Positions 34,114-43,756 of a stretch of 64,000 bases of DNA are shown here, one piece after another. The notes below the pieces were generated by a model, which had not been told where the DNA came from, did not search any database, and worked only from the letters and a program-made list of their open reading frames with translations. The stretch comes from an uncultured Eubacteriales bacterium. GTDB taxonomy: Bacteria > Bacillota > Clostridia > Oscillospirales > Acutalibacteraceae. The position numbers and the translations under genes were made by a program. The stretch spans positions 1 through 64,000 of the forward strand of contig CAJTXF010000003.1 of assembly GCA_910580045.1 (NCBI GenBank). The letters run 5' to 3'. Every line of letters begins with the position of its first letter. Positions within the stretch are counted from its first letter, which is position 1.

Positions 34114-34581
34114 ATGCCTTTGAAAGAGCGAAACCCCAGGGAAAAAATCACTCTGGCTGTGATGGGGATCTATCTTTTCCTTGTACTATGTGTTACAGTA
34201 GTCCCGACTGATTTTACACTGGACCCTAAGTGGCTGTACCATGAGTCTGTTCCAGTGACATATGTGCATTGGATGCCGTTTCTGGATTTGATTGCAGGCT
34301 ATTCTGGCGCGGGGAAGCAGATTCTGTTAAATATTATCATGACAATCCCCTTTGGTTTTCTATATGGGCTGATTGGAAAAAAGCCAAGCCTTTTTTCCAC
34401 GGTGAGAGCGACTTTTTTGTTGAGCCTTTCCATTGAGCTGTTCCAGCTGCTTACGACCATTTTTCTGCTTAACCACCGCCGCTGTGATGTGACGGACCTT
34501 ATTACAAATGTCACCGGTGGAGCGTTAGGCTATTTGCTGTACAGATGTTATCTTAACCTGCGAAATCGTACGAAAAAATAA
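34114..34581 (+). CDS. VanZ-family membrane protein
   Basis: A 155-residue protein with four membrane segments and the VanZ pattern: LAVMGIYLFLVLCVTVVP, VHWMPFLDLI, NIIMTIPFGFLYGLI, then LLSLSIELFQLL and CDVTDLITNVTGGALGYLLY. VanZ relatives give low-level teicoplanin resistance in enterococci, but most members, including this type, have no assigned role. AAAGGAG precedes the ATG. It is a single gene between the GNAT-like gene and the YlbF-like gene. Confidence 0.88.
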   Translation: MPLKERNPREKITLAVMGIYLFLVLCVTVVPTDFTLDPKWLYHESVPVTYVHWMPFLDLIAGYSGAGKQILLNIIMTIPFGFLYGLIGKKPSLFSTVRATFLLSLSIELFQLLTTIFLLNHRRCDVTDLITNVTGGALGYLLYRCYLNLRNRTKK

Positions 34582-34604
34582 ATCATGCAATGGAGGAAAT
34601 AAAA

Positions 34605-35012
34605 ATGGACATTATCGAACTGACAAGAGAGCTGGGCAAAGCCATTCAGGCTGACCCGAGGTTTGTGGAGTTTCAGCTGGCCCGCCAGCAGAGCGACGAG
34701 GATCAGGAGCTGCAGGACGCTATTGGCGAGTTCAACCTGAAGCGTATGGCTATCAGCAACGAGGCAGCAAAGCCTGACCGGAACGATGAAACGATGCAGC
34801 GTTTGAACAAGGAGTTTCGTGAGGTCTACGCGAAGATTATGGAAAATGAGCATATGAAACGATATGACGCCGCAAAAAATGAGTTTGACGCATTGTTTCA
34901 GCGGGTGACAGGCATTCTCAACATGTGCGCCGAGGGCGATGACCCAGAGACCTGCGACTATGACGCGGCCAGCTGCGGCGGAGACTGCTCCAGCTGCGCA
35001 GGCTGCCACTAA
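34605..35012 (+). CDS. YlbF-family regulator with Cys-rich C-terminal tail
   Basis: A 135-residue helical protein of the YlbF/YmcA (Com_YlbF) family: IIELTRELGKAIQADPRFVEF, then AKIMENEHMKRYDAAKNEFD. In Bacillus YlbF, YmcA and YaaT form an Fe-S-bearing complex that governs RNA processing by RNase Y. The last 28 residues hold six Cys (CAEGDD, ETCDYD, then SCGGDCSSCAGCH) able to bind metal or a cluster. GGAGG precedes the ATG at 34605. It lies 37 bases before mutS. Confidence 0.85.
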   Translation: MDIIELTRELGKAIQADPRFVEFQLARQQSDEDQELQDAIGEFNLKRMAISNEAAKPDRNDETMQRLNKEFREVYAKIMENEHMKRYDAAKNEFDALFQRVTGILNMCAEGDDPETCDYDAASCGGDCSSCAGCH

Positions 35013-35049
35013 TATGATTTAGGAAATATAAGGGTAAGGGGTTTTCAGC

Positions 35050-37668
35050 ATGGCGGATTTTTCCCCGATGATGAAGCAATATTTTGAAGTAAAGAAGGAG
35101 CATCCTAACTCTATCCTCTTTTTTCGTCTGGGCGACTTTTATGAGATGTTCTTTAATGATGCCAAAACTGTCTCCCAGGAACTGGATTTGACCCTGACCG
35201 GCCGGGACTGCGGCCAGGGAGAGCGGGCTCCCATGTGCGGTATTCCCTATCACAGTGCGGAAAGCTATATCTCTAAGCTGCTTGCCAAGGGGTACCGGGT
35301 CACTATCTGTGAGCAGACCGAAGACCCCAAGGCTGCGAAAGGCTTGGTAAAGCGGGAGGTTATCCGGGTTATTACACCGGGCACTGTGTTTGAGGGAAGT
35401 ATGCTGGACGAGTCCCGGAATAATTTTATCTGTTCCCTTTGCTATACAGAATCCGGGGTTGGAATCTGCTTTGCGGATATTTCTACCGGAGAACTGCAGG
35501 TAGGACAGGTAGAGCCTTTGAGCCCCCAGGACACAGTGCGGGAGCTGAAAAACCGTCTGAGCCGTTTTTCTCCCAGAGAGATTTTAATCAATCCCCAGAT
35601 TACAGATTTGACTGAGCTAGCGGAATTTATCAGAGAAAAGCTGAAAGCCACCGTGGAATGTTTGGACGAGGAGCTGTATACCGCGGAAACGGCGGAGGCA
35701 GCAGTGACAGTGCAGTTTGGGGGCAGGAGCCTGCAGGAGCTTTCACTTGGGGACAAGCCTTTGGCCGTGCTGGCCTTAGGTGCTTTGCTGGACTATCTAA
35801 GCCATACACAGATTCGCGGCTTGGAGCGCATGACTGAGGTTGAACTGGACGTGGAGTCTGCTTATATGAGCCTGGACTTAAATGCTGTCCGCAATCTGGA
35901 GCTGGTAGAGACTATGCGCAACAAGGAGCATAAGGGCTCTTTGCTGTGGGTATTGGATAAAACCCGAACCGCTATGGGCAAGAGAATGATTCGGGCCTGG
36001 CTGGAGCGGCCGCTGCTCAGCCCCGCACAGATAACCCGCCGGCTGAATGCGGTGGAGGAGTTGGTAGGAAATCCGCAGTTTTTGGATGATTTGACAGAAC
36101 AGATTGCAGGGATTCACGATTTAGAGCGAATCATGACCCGGGTAGTCAACGGTTCTGCCAATGGACGTGACTTGCGGAGTCTCTGTGCGGCCCTGCAAAA
36201 GCTGCCGGGGCTGAAAGCGGTGCTGGAACAGGCCCAGGCTACCCTCACCCAGGAACTGAACAGCCAAATTGACGGTCTTGGAGATATTGCTGAGTTAATC
36301 GATGGGGCGATTGATGAAAACCCGCCCTTTACTATCCGAGAGGGAAAGTTGATTAAAGAGGGCTATAGCGCCGAGTTGGATGAAGTGCGCAGCGATATGT
36401 CCGGGGGCCAAGCGCTTATCGCCTCCATTGAGGCAGCGGAACGGGAACGTACAGGCATCCCGAAGCTGAAGGTCGGGTTTAATAAGGTGTTTGGCTACTA
36501 TATTGAGGTGACGAACTCCTATAAAAGTCAGGTGCCTGACTCCTACATACGCAAGCAGACTTTAACTGGGGGCGAGCGGTATATCACACCAGAGCTGAAA
36601 GAACTTGAAAACCGTGTGCTGGGTGCGCACGACCGCTCTATTGCTATGGAGGGACGCATTTTTGAGGATATCCGCCTGCAGGTGGCCCAAGAGCTTGTTC
36701 GTATACAGCTAAGCGCCAAGGCTGTGGCTGCCTTGGATGTGCTGGTTTCTTTTGCCCAAGTCTCTGTGAAGAACGACTACACCCGGCCAGTGGTCAACGT
36801 CAGCGGCAAGCTGTACCTTAAAGACTGCCGCCATCCTGTGGTGGAGGCCCTTCTCCATGACACGCCCTTTGTGCCCAATGATGTGGACATGGACATGAAC
36901 GACACCCGTGTGGCCATTATCACTGGGCCCAATATGGCCGGTAAGTCTACTTATATGCGGCAGGTGGCAATTATTGCTATCATGGCGCAGATTGGGTGTT
37001 TTGTGCCTGCCTCTGTGGCGGAGATTGGAATTGTGGATGGTATTTTTACCCGGGTGGGGGCTTCGGACGACTTGTCGGCAGGGCAGTCCACCTTTATGAT
37101 TGAGATGAGCGAAGTGGCGGAAATTTTGAAGAGCGCTACCTCCAAAAGCCTTATCATCTTTGATGAAATCGGCCGGGGAACATCTACCTTTGACGGGATG
37201 AGCATTGCCCGGGCCGTGCTGGAATATGTACAAGATACCAAGCTGATAGGGGCAAAGACCTTGTTCGCGACCCACTACCATGAGCTGACTGAGATGGAGG
37301 GGCTGCTGCCTGGAGTTAAGAACTTCAATATTGCGGTAAAGAAGCGGGGTGATGATATCACCTTCCTGCGGCGAATTGTGCGAGGCGGGGCAGACGACAG
37401 CTTTGGGATTGAGGTTGCTAAGCTGGCTGGTGTTCCGGAAAAGGTCATTCGCCGGGCCAAGCAGGTGCTGGCAGACCTGGAGAGCTCAGACAGGGAAGAT
37501 GGCAGTACCCGCAATTCTGCCTTTCGATTTCGGGAGGAGCCTATCCAGCTCACAATGGAGAGCGCAGATGGGCAGGTGCTGCAAAAGCTGCGGGAGATTG
37601 ATGTAAATGCCATGACCCCTGTGCAGTGCATGAACACGCTTTTTGAATTGTGCAGCCAGCTGAAGTAG
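35050..37668 (+). CDS. mutS: DNA mismatch repair protein MutS
   Basis: An 872-residue MutS1. The mismatch-reading Phe-x-Glu motif is in FRLGDFYEMFFNDA. The core and clamp domains follow, then the ATPase with Walker A GPNMAGKST, ASDDLSAGQSTFMIEM and Walker B IIFDEIGRGTSTFDG. It recognises mispairs and recruits MutL, which is encoded 1.8 kb downstream. GGTAAGGGG precedes the ATG. Confidence 0.98.
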   Translation: MADFSPMMKQYFEVKKEHPNSILFFRLGDFYEMFFNDAKTVSQELDLTLTGRDCGQGERAPMCGIPYHSAESYISKLLAKGYRVTICEQTEDPKAAKGLVKREVIRVITPGTVFEGSMLDESRNNFICSLCYTESGVGICFADISTGELQVGQVEPLSPQDTVRELKNRLSRFSPREILINPQITDLTELAEFIREKLKATVECLDEELYTAETAEAAVTVQFGGRSLQELSLGDKPLAVLALGALLDYLSHTQIRGLERMTEVELDVESAYMSLDLNAVRNLELVETMRNKEHKGSLLWVLDKTRTAMGKRMIRAWLERPLLSPAQITRRLNAVEELVGNPQFLDDLTEQIAGIHDLERIMTRVVNGSANGRDLRSLCAALQKLPGLKAVLEQAQATLTQELNSQIDGLGDIAELIDGAIDENPPFTIREGKLIKEGYSAELDEVRSDMSGGQALIASIEAAERERTGIPKLKVGFNKVFGYYIEVTNSYKSQVPDSYIRKQTLTGGERYITPELKELENRVLGAHDRSIAMEGRIFEDIRLQVAQELVRIQLSAKAVAALDVLVSFAQVSVKNDYTRPVVNVSGKLYLKDCRHPVVEALLHDTPFVPNDVDMDMNDTRVAIITGPNMAGKSTYMRQVAIIAIMAQIGCFVPASVAEIGIVDGIFTRVGASDDLSAGQSTFMIEMSEVAEILKSATSKSLIIFDEIGRGTSTFDGMSIARAVLEYVQDTKLIGAKTLFATHYHELTEMEGLLPGVKNFNIAVKKRGDDITFLRRIVRGGADDSFGIEVAKLAGVPEKVIRRAKQVLADLESSDREDGSTRNSAFRFREEPIQLTMESADGQVLQKLREIDVNAMTPVQCMNTLFELCSQLK

Positions 37669-37699
37669 CGTTTTGTTTGCAAAAGGAGATAATAGAAAT

Positions 37700-38455
37700 A
37701 TGGAATATCAGGATAAAAACGCGGAGACCATTGACCGTTGGATTGAAGAGGGCTGGGAGTGGGGAATCCCGATTTCTCACGAGGAGTACGAAAAGGCTCA
37801 GGAAGGGGATTGGGGTGTGTTGCTGACTCCCACAAAGCCAGTCCCAAAGGAGTGGTTTGGCAGCCTAAAAGGAAAGAGAATACTGGGCCTGGCCAGCGGG
37901 GGTGGACAGCAGATGCCTATTTTCGCGGCCCTAGGTGCGTTTTGTACGGTGTTTGACTATTCGCTCCGCCAGTTGGAGAGCGAACGGTTGGTGGCGGAAC
38001 GGGAAGGGTATTCCATTGAAATCATTCGGGGGGATATGACCAAGCCTCTGCCTTTTGAAGACGGCAGCTTTGACTTGATTTTTCACCCAGTCTCCAACTG
38101 CTATGTGCAGGAGGTGAAGCCCATTTTCAAGGAGTGCTTCCGTGTTCTTGCACCAGGAGGGGTACTGCTTTCCGGCCTGGACAATGGAATTAACTTCCTT
38201 TTTGTGGATGAGGACAAGCGGGACGAATTAAGTGTTTTCCCCTTTGACCCAGTACAAAATCCCCAGCAGAGAGAGCAGATGGAAGAAGACGATGACGGAT
38301 TCCAGTTCTCCCACACCATGGAAGAACAGATTGGCGGACAGTTGGAAGCGGGCTTCCAGCTGACTCATCTTTATGAGGACACCAATGGCTCCGGGACATT
38401 CCATGAGCATCATATTCCGTGCTATCTTGCCACCCGGGCTGTAAAGGAGAAATAA
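37700..38455 (+). CDS. Class I SAM-dependent methyltransferase
   Basis: A 251-residue methyltransferase. Motif I is ILGLASGGGQQMPIFAALG, and the post-motif acidic loop is TVFDYSLRQL. Motif IV is FDLIFHPVSNCYV, followed by the FRVLAPGGVLLSG strand. It resembles small-molecule methyltransferases of the UbiE type; the substrate is unknown. The ATG at 37700 is preceded by AAAAGGAG. It is the first of three accessory genes between mutS and mutL. Confidence 0.88.
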   Translation: MEYQDKNAETIDRWIEEGWEWGIPISHEEYEKAQEGDWGVLLTPTKPVPKEWFGSLKGKRILGLASGGGQQMPIFAALGAFCTVFDYSLRQLESERLVAEREGYSIEIIRGDMTKPLPFEDGSFDLIFHPVSNCYVQEVKPIFKECFRVLAPGGVLLSGLDNGINFLFVDEDKRDELSVFPFDPVQNPQQREQMEEDDDGFQFSHTMEEQIGGQLEAGFQLTHLYEDTNGSGTFHEHHIPCYLATRAVKEK

Positions 38456-38456
38456 C

Positions 38457-39080
38457 ATGGGGCTGGATATTCAGCGGGTAAACACCTATGAGGATTCGCG
38501 CTTTTCCGAAAAGGTCTTGCGTCAGCATGGCGCATTCCTTTTGGGTGGAGAGCCTTATGAGGTGGAGATTACCAGTATAGACTCTGCAGTGGTACGTGGG
38601 GCAAGCCCAAAACTTTACAGAGATATTATTGAGTACTTTCGTTTTTTTGCGGGCCATATCAGCCGATTTTATAACAGCACAGGTGAGCTGGTTCAGCAAT
38701 TCCCATCAGTAGAGCTGTTTCCTGTAAAGCTCAGTGCAATACAGCCTTCGCAATTCTACGTGGATGAAGACAAACTGGCCGCTGTACAGGAGTTCATTTG
38801 TAGTGCTGAGGATATAATACTCCCCGTTACACCAGAGGCTGGGAGGTATATTTCCCAAGACGGCCACACCCGTCTTGCAGCTGCGGTGAAGCTGGGGCTT
38901 GACAAGGTTTATTCCTTTATAGCGGAGACAAATGATTTCCTTTACAGCTTTGTGGAAGAGGCCAAAAGGCGGGGTGTTTTTTCGCCGTATGACCTCCCGG
39001 TAATTCCGCATGGTGAGTACGAGGTTAAGTGGAATCAATTTTGTGAGGATTTCTTTTCCAACCAAGGAGAGAGTATATGA
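38457..39080 (+). CDS. ParB/sulfiredoxin-like domain protein
   Basis: A 207-residue protein. Residues about 90-150 look like a ParB-N domain: KLSAIQPSQFYVDEDKLAAV, then the box DGHTRLAAAVKLG. In ParB and sulfiredoxin folds this region binds a nucleotide. No helix-turn-helix partition domain follows, so it is not a chromosome-segregation ParB. Function unknown. AAAGGAG precedes the ATG and it overlaps the next gene by 4 bases. Confidence 0.6.
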   Translation: MGLDIQRVNTYEDSRFSEKVLRQHGAFLLGGEPYEVEITSIDSAVVRGASPKLYRDIIEYFRFFAGHISRFYNSTGELVQQFPSVELFPVKLSAIQPSQFYVDEDKLAAVQEFICSAEDIILPVTPEAGRYISQDGHTRLAAAVKLGLDKVYSFIAETNDFLYSFVEEAKRRGVFSPYDLPVIPHGEYEVKWNQFCEDFFSNQGESI

Positions 39081-39478
39081 TACGCTATGCTGTGCCTTCG
39101 GAATTAGAGCTGCTGGCTACCTATGACCACCATATTGCGAAGGAGGAATTGGCAGCCCTGCTCTCACAAAAAAGAGTGCTTGTTATGTTTCAAGAGAATC
39201 AACTTGCGGGCTGGCTGAGATATAATCTCTTCTGGGATAATACGCCGTTTATGAATATGCTCTACATTTTGGAGGGCTTTCGAGGGCAGGGACTGGGCGG
39301 CCTGTTGGTTGACTTTTGGGAAGCGGAGATGAAGACCCAGGGCTACAATATGGTGATGACATCCTCCTTGTCCAATGAACGGGGACAGTATTTTTACCGT
39401 AAGCATAGTTATATTGACTGCGGCTCCCTATTGCTACCAGAGGAACCGTTAGAGATTATTTTCAGGAAGAAGATTTAA
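39077..39478 (+). CDS. GNAT-family N-acetyltransferase
   Basis: A 133-residue compact GNAT domain. The acetyl-CoA loop is EGFRGQGLGGLLVDF (Q/R-x-x-G-x-G/A) and the preceding strand is MNMLYILE. The last strands contain GQYFYRKHSYIDCGSLLLPE. The substrate is unknown. The ATG overlaps the stop of the ParB-like gene (ATGA). It ends 23 bases before mutL. Confidence 0.85.
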   Translation: MIRYAVPSELELLATYDHHIAKEELAALLSQKRVLVMFQENQLAGWLRYNLFWDNTPFMNMLYILEGFRGQGLGGLLVDFWEAEMKTQGYNMVMTSSLSNERGQYFYRKHSYIDCGSLLLPEEPLEIIFRKKI

Positions 39479-39501
39479 CTCATTCGGAAGGATGGGATCT
39501 T

Positions 39502-41454
39502 ATGCCAAAAATACAGGTCTTGGAAAAGCAGGTGGCAGAGCTAATTGCTGCCGGTGAAGTTGTGGAGCGGCCCTCTGCTGTCATTAAAGAGCTGGTTGAA
39601 AATGCTGTGGACGCAGGCGCGGGCGTTGTCACAGTGGAGATACGCCGGGGTGGTATTCAGCTTATGCGTGTTTCGGACAATGGCTGCGGAATTTCTTCTG
39701 AGGATGTCCCTGTGGCTTTTCTGCGGCATGCCACCAGCAAGGTTTCCAGCCAAGAGGATTTGGACGCAATTGGGACGCTTGGCTTCCGGGGAGAGGCGCT
39801 GGCATCTATTTCAGCGGTGTCTCATGTAGAGATGTTCACTCGGACTGCGGACAGCAATACAGGTACATGGTATGCCTGCGGTGGCGAAGAGGAGCCGGAG
39901 ATGAAAGAGGTAGGCTGCCCCTTGGGCACAACCATTGTGGTGCGCGATTTGTTCTTTAATACGCCAGCCAGAATGAAGTTTCTGAAGCGCGATGTCACGG
40001 AAGGAAACTCTGTGGCAGGGGTTCTCGATAAGCTGGCAATGTCCCACCCTGAAATATCTCTGCGGTTTATTCGGGAGGGGAAGCCGGTGCTCCACACACC
40101 TGGGGACAATAAGCTGTCTTCCGCCATTTATGCGGTCTATGGTAAAGAGTTTTCTTCCAGTCTGATTCCTGTGAACTATGAAATGGATTATGTAAAAGTG
40201 TGGGGGTTTATTAGCGCACCTACCGCCAGCAGACCCCAGCGCAGTATGCAGAATTTCTTTATCAATGGCCGGTTTATCCGCAGCAGAACCGCTATGGCAG
40301 CGTTGGAAGAGGCCTATAAGGGCTCCATCATGGTGGGGAAATTTCCGGCCTGTGTGCTGCATATCCAAGTGGCCAGCGGAGCGGTAGACGTGAATGTGCA
40401 TCCTGCTAAGTTGGAAGTGCGCTTTGTCAATGAAAGGCCTATTTTTGACGCGGTTTATCATGGTGTGCGTTCTGCTCTGCGGGCTGGGGACCGATTTAAG
40501 GAGATGGAGCTGAATAAACCATCTGCGTCGCCTTACACACCAGTTTTGGAAAAGAAGGAACAGCTGACAATTCCAACACCGCCACCCACTCCTGGGCGGA
40601 TTGTTCTGCGGGACAGTGGAGTACCTGCCCATACGTTGGAAGAGTCTTCCAAACCAGAGCTGCGTGTATTGGAATCTCCATCCCGCTCCAGCTCGCCTCA
40701 GGAAAGAAAGCCGGTTGCTGTCCCGCTGGCTCCGTCCTTTCCCCAGCCTCTGCCGAAGCCAGCCCCTATCCAAACACCAAATTGGAAGCCAGCGCCTATG
40801 GTGCCATCAGCAGAGGCTGCATCCATGGCGTCGATTCCTCAGGAAGAGCCGCCTGTGCGTGAACAGCCGCCTATTCCAGCGGAGATAGCCACGCGCATTT
40901 TGGGGGAAGCCTTCAGTACGTATATTCTTGTAGAATACGGCAGGGACGGCCTGATGTTTATTGACAAACACGCTGCCCATGAGCGGCTTCTTTATGAGCG
41001 GCTGAAAGCAGGCGCAGAGGGCACAGAAGCGCAGACTTTGCTGGAACCTGTCACGGTCAATCTCTCACAGGAGGAATATACCGCTGTACTGGCCCATGAA
41101 AAGGAGCTGTATCAGGCTGGATTCGAGGTGTCAGACTTTGGCGCTGGGATGGTGCTGGTGCGTACAGCGCCCCTAATGCTTGACGGCCAGGATGCCGCTG
41201 GCGCAGTGATGGAGATTGCCGGACGGCTGGCCGGACTGAAAACGGAGATTACCACAGAGCATATGGACTGGGTCTATCATAATGTGGCCTGCCGGGCCGC
41301 CATGAAGGCAGGGGACCATACCACCAGGGAGGAGCTGATTTCCTTGGCCAAGGACTTGGAGCAGAATCCACAGATTCGCTACTGCCCCCACGGCAGGCCG
41401 GTATATGTCCTGTTAAAGCGCCGGGAGTTAGAGAAGCAATTTGGGAGAGTATAA
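39502..41454 (+). CDS. mutL: DNA mismatch repair protein MutL
   Basis: A 650-residue MutL. The GHKL ATPase shows VIKELVENAVDAGA, VSDNGCGIS and GTLGFRGEALASI. A Pro-rich linker (about 340-455) joins the dimerisation domain. The endonuclease-type motif is present as DKHAAHERLLYE (usual DQHAxxExxxxE with Gln changed to Lys), and CPHGRPVYV near the C terminus, so it should nick DNA as in most bacteria without MutH. AAGGATGG precedes the ATG. It overlaps miaA by 1 base. Confidence 0.97.
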   Translation: MPKIQVLEKQVAELIAAGEVVERPSAVIKELVENAVDAGAGVVTVEIRRGGIQLMRVSDNGCGISSEDVPVAFLRHATSKVSSQEDLDAIGTLGFRGEALASISAVSHVEMFTRTADSNTGTWYACGGEEEPEMKEVGCPLGTTIVVRDLFFNTPARMKFLKRDVTEGNSVAGVLDKLAMSHPEISLRFIREGKPVLHTPGDNKLSSAIYAVYGKEFSSSLIPVNYEMDYVKVWGFISAPTASRPQRSMQNFFINGRFIRSRTAMAALEEAYKGSIMVGKFPACVLHIQVASGAVDVNVHPAKLEVRFVNERPIFDAVYHGVRSALRAGDRFKEMELNKPSASPYTPVLEKKEQLTIPTPPPTPGRIVLRDSGVPAHTLEESSKPELRVLESPSRSSSPQERKPVAVPLAPSFPQPLPKPAPIQTPNWKPAPMVPSAEAASMASIPQEEPPVREQPPIPAEIATRILGEAFSTYILVEYGRDGLMFIDKHAAHERLLYERLKAGAEGTEAQTLLEPVTVNLSQEEYTAVLAHEKELYQAGFEVSDFGAGMVLVRTAPLMLDGQDAAGAVMEIAGRLAGLKTEITTEHMDWVYHNVACRAAMKAGDHTTREELISLAKDLEQNPQIRYCPHGRPVYVLLKRRELEKQFGRV

Positions 41455-42431
41455 TGGTTGAAAAAAAGAAGCTGATAGCAGTAGTGGGCCCTACAGCCTC
41501 AGGGAAGACCACATTGGGAATTGCTTTGGCCAAAAGGCTGAATGGGGAGATTGTCTCCTGCGACTCTATGCAGGTTTATCAAGGACTGAAAATCGGCACA
41601 GCACAGCCGAGCGAGGATGAGCTGGCTCAAGTACCTCACCATCTGATTGGCTTTCTTCCTTGGGATGAGTCTTTCAGCGTATCGGACTATGTAAGTGTGG
41701 CAGCGAATGTGATTGGGGAGCTGCATAATAGGAAGAAGCTGCCTGTTTTGGTAGGGGGGACGGGACTTTATGCCCGCTCATTGCTGCGGGGCTTTGATTT
41801 CAAAGAGGAGGCCCGCAGTGAAGCGCTGCGGGAAGAACTGCGCTGTCAGGCACAGAAGCTGGGTTCAGAGGAGATGCACAACAGGCTGCGGGCACTGGAC
41901 GCTGTTTCTGCGGAGGCCATACATCCTCACAACGTCAAGCGCGTCCTGCGGGCATTGGAGTATTGTCTGCTTTCGGGGGAGCCGTTTTCTCAGCAAACCA
42001 TCCGTTCTCACCAAGCAGAGCCGCCCTATCGATATGTGATGTTTTGTCCAGCCTATCGGGACAGGCAGATTCTCTATCAGCGCATTAACCTTAGGGTGGA
42101 GCAAATGTTGGAAGCCGGATTGCTGGAGGAGGCATACAGGTTTTGGGGATTTTGCGAGACTGCGGAAAAGCTGCCGACTGCCACCCAGTCCATTGGCTAT
42201 AAAGAATTGTTTCCCTACTTTCGCGGAGAGCTCAACTTGAACCAGGCGGTAGAGAACTTGAAGCAGGAGAGCCGCCGGTATGCAAAACGGCAGATTACCT
42301 GGTTTGCCAGAGAACCGGAGGCCCAGTTCCTCTATATGGACGAATTGGGCTCGGAGGATGCTGTAATACAAGCCTGTATGGACATTTTAGAGAGGGAAAA
42401 CTTCCTTGATAAGGGGGACACAGCGGTTTGA
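41454..42431 (+). CDS. miaA: tRNA dimethylallyltransferase MiaA
   Basis: A 325-residue enzyme that transfers a dimethylallyl group to A37 of tRNAs. The P-loop is VVGPTASGKTTLGIALAK. SCDSMQVYQGLKIGTAQPS and VGGTGLYARSLL are conserved. MiaB, acting next on this base, is encoded about 9 kb upstream. Its ATG overlaps the mutL stop by one base; mutL-miaA is a common pairing. Confidence 0.97.
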   Translation: MVEKKKLIAVVGPTASGKTTLGIALAKRLNGEIVSCDSMQVYQGLKIGTAQPSEDELAQVPHHLIGFLPWDESFSVSDYVSVAANVIGELHNRKKLPVLVGGTGLYARSLLRGFDFKEEARSEALREELRCQAQKLGSEEMHNRLRALDAVSAEAIHPHNVKRVLRALEYCLLSGEPFSQQTIRSHQAEPPYRYVMFCPAYRDRQILYQRINLRVEQMLEAGLLEEAYRFWGFCETAEKLPTATQSIGYKELFPYFRGELNLNQAVENLKQESRRYAKRQITWFAREPEAQFLYMDELGSEDAVIQACMDILERENFLDKGDTAV

Positions 42432-43756
42432 GCTATGACTATAAGAAATTTACTGCAGTGGCAGCGGTTACCATTGCTCTGCTGATTTTAGTCTCCATCT
42501 GCTTTTCTGTTGTGAATCAGTATGTGGACACAGGAGACAACGGAAAAATTACCACAGAAGCTGCTCTCTATGGAGAAGTTTCAGATTCTATCCAGACCCA
42601 GGGTTTTGCGGTGCGGGAGGAAGAGGTCATCAATCTGGATTACAGCGGCGTGCTCAACTACCGCGTGGCAAATGGTTCCCGGGTGTCTGCGGGGGGCATT
42701 ATTGCGGATGTGTTTCTCAGCGAGAGTGACGCGGCCGCCCAGAACCTGGCTGATAGGCTGGAGCGGGAAATACGCAGTCTTTCTTCTTTGTCCAAGCCCA
42801 TGGACTATTTTCTGTCAGCCTCTGCCTCCACAGGCGACCAGATTTACGATTCACTGACCGGTATTTTAATGGATGTGCAGCAGAATGATTTTTCCGGGGT
42901 ATCTGTGCTGAAAGAGAACTTGCTTTTCTCACTCAGCCGGAAACAGGTTATCTCTGGGGAAGAGAGCGCGGAAGACTATGCCCAGCGGGTCAGTGAGCTG
43001 GAGCAGGAAAAAGAGCAGCTTATCACTGGCTCAGGCAAGGCAGTGGGCAGTGTGGAAGCTCCCCAGGCTGGATATTTTATCAATGCTGCTGATGGGTTGG
43101 AAAAAGTGGAGGACATAAAAAAAATCAAAAATATCACTGCAGCCCGGACAGAAGAGCTGCTGTCCATGAGCAGCGGGGAAAATATATCTTCTTCCGTGGG
43201 GAAGATATGCTCGGATTTTAAGTGGTATCTGGCCTGCCTGTTTGATGACGAAGCCATGATTAAGTTTGAGGGTGTAGAGGATGTCACGCTGGATATCCCC
43301 TTTGCCAGCACTGCTACGATTCCGGCCAAGATAATCGCCACAAACCGGGACGCAAAAACCGGTAAGACCGCTATGGTTCTGGAGTGTTCCTACATGGATG
43401 CGGATTTGGCCATGATTCGCAACGAGACCATACAGGTAAACGTAAAAACCTACAGCGGTGTTTTGGTCAATGAACGGGCGCTGCGTTTTTGTGATATTGA
43501 ATATGAGGAGGATGACGGAAACGGCGGCACTGTCAAAAAGGTGAAGAAAAATGTGAAAGGTATCTATGTGTTGTATGGAGGGCAGCTGGATTTTGTGCAA
43601 ATTTTTTCTGAGAAAGATGTAAACGGCTATGCTGTGTGCAAAACAGAATTGTCAGAAGCGGAAGAGAAGAACTTGGTAACAGAGAGAACTGTCCAGCTCT
43701 ATGACCAGGTGGTTGTGGGAGGAGTGGATTTGTATGACGGAAAAATTGTTAAGTGA
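42428..43756 (+). CDS. HlyD-like membrane fusion/adaptor protein
   Basis: A 442-residue protein with one N-terminal membrane segment (about 8-30, AVAAVTIALLILVSICFSVV) and an outward region with a biotinyl-lipoyl-like barrel (SGVLNYRVANGSRVSAGG) interrupted by a helical hairpin. This suits HlyD-type adaptors, but no transporter gene is adjacent. In Oscillospirales such a gene often sits before yggS-sepF, so a cell-envelope role is inferred. The TTG start overlaps the miaA stop by 4 bases; AAGGGGG lies 12 bases upstream. Confidence 0.75.
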   Translation: MSYDYKKFTAVAAVTIALLILVSICFSVVNQYVDTGDNGKITTEAALYGEVSDSIQTQGFAVREEEVINLDYSGVLNYRVANGSRVSAGGIIADVFLSESDAAAQNLADRLEREIRSLSSLSKPMDYFLSASASTGDQIYDSLTGILMDVQQNDFSGVSVLKENLLFSLSRKQVISGEESAEDYAQRVSELEQEKEQLITGSGKAVGSVEAPQAGYFINAADGLEKVEDIKKIKNITAARTEELLSMSSGENISSSVGKICSDFKWYLACLFDDEAMIKFEGVEDVTLDIPFASTATIPAKIIATNRDAKTGKTAMVLECSYMDADLAMIRNETIQVNVKTYSGVLVNERALRFCDIEYEEDDGNGGTVKKVKKNVKGIYVLYGGQLDFVQIFSEKDVNGYAVCKTELSEAEEKNLVTERTVQLYDQVVVGGVDLYDGKIVK

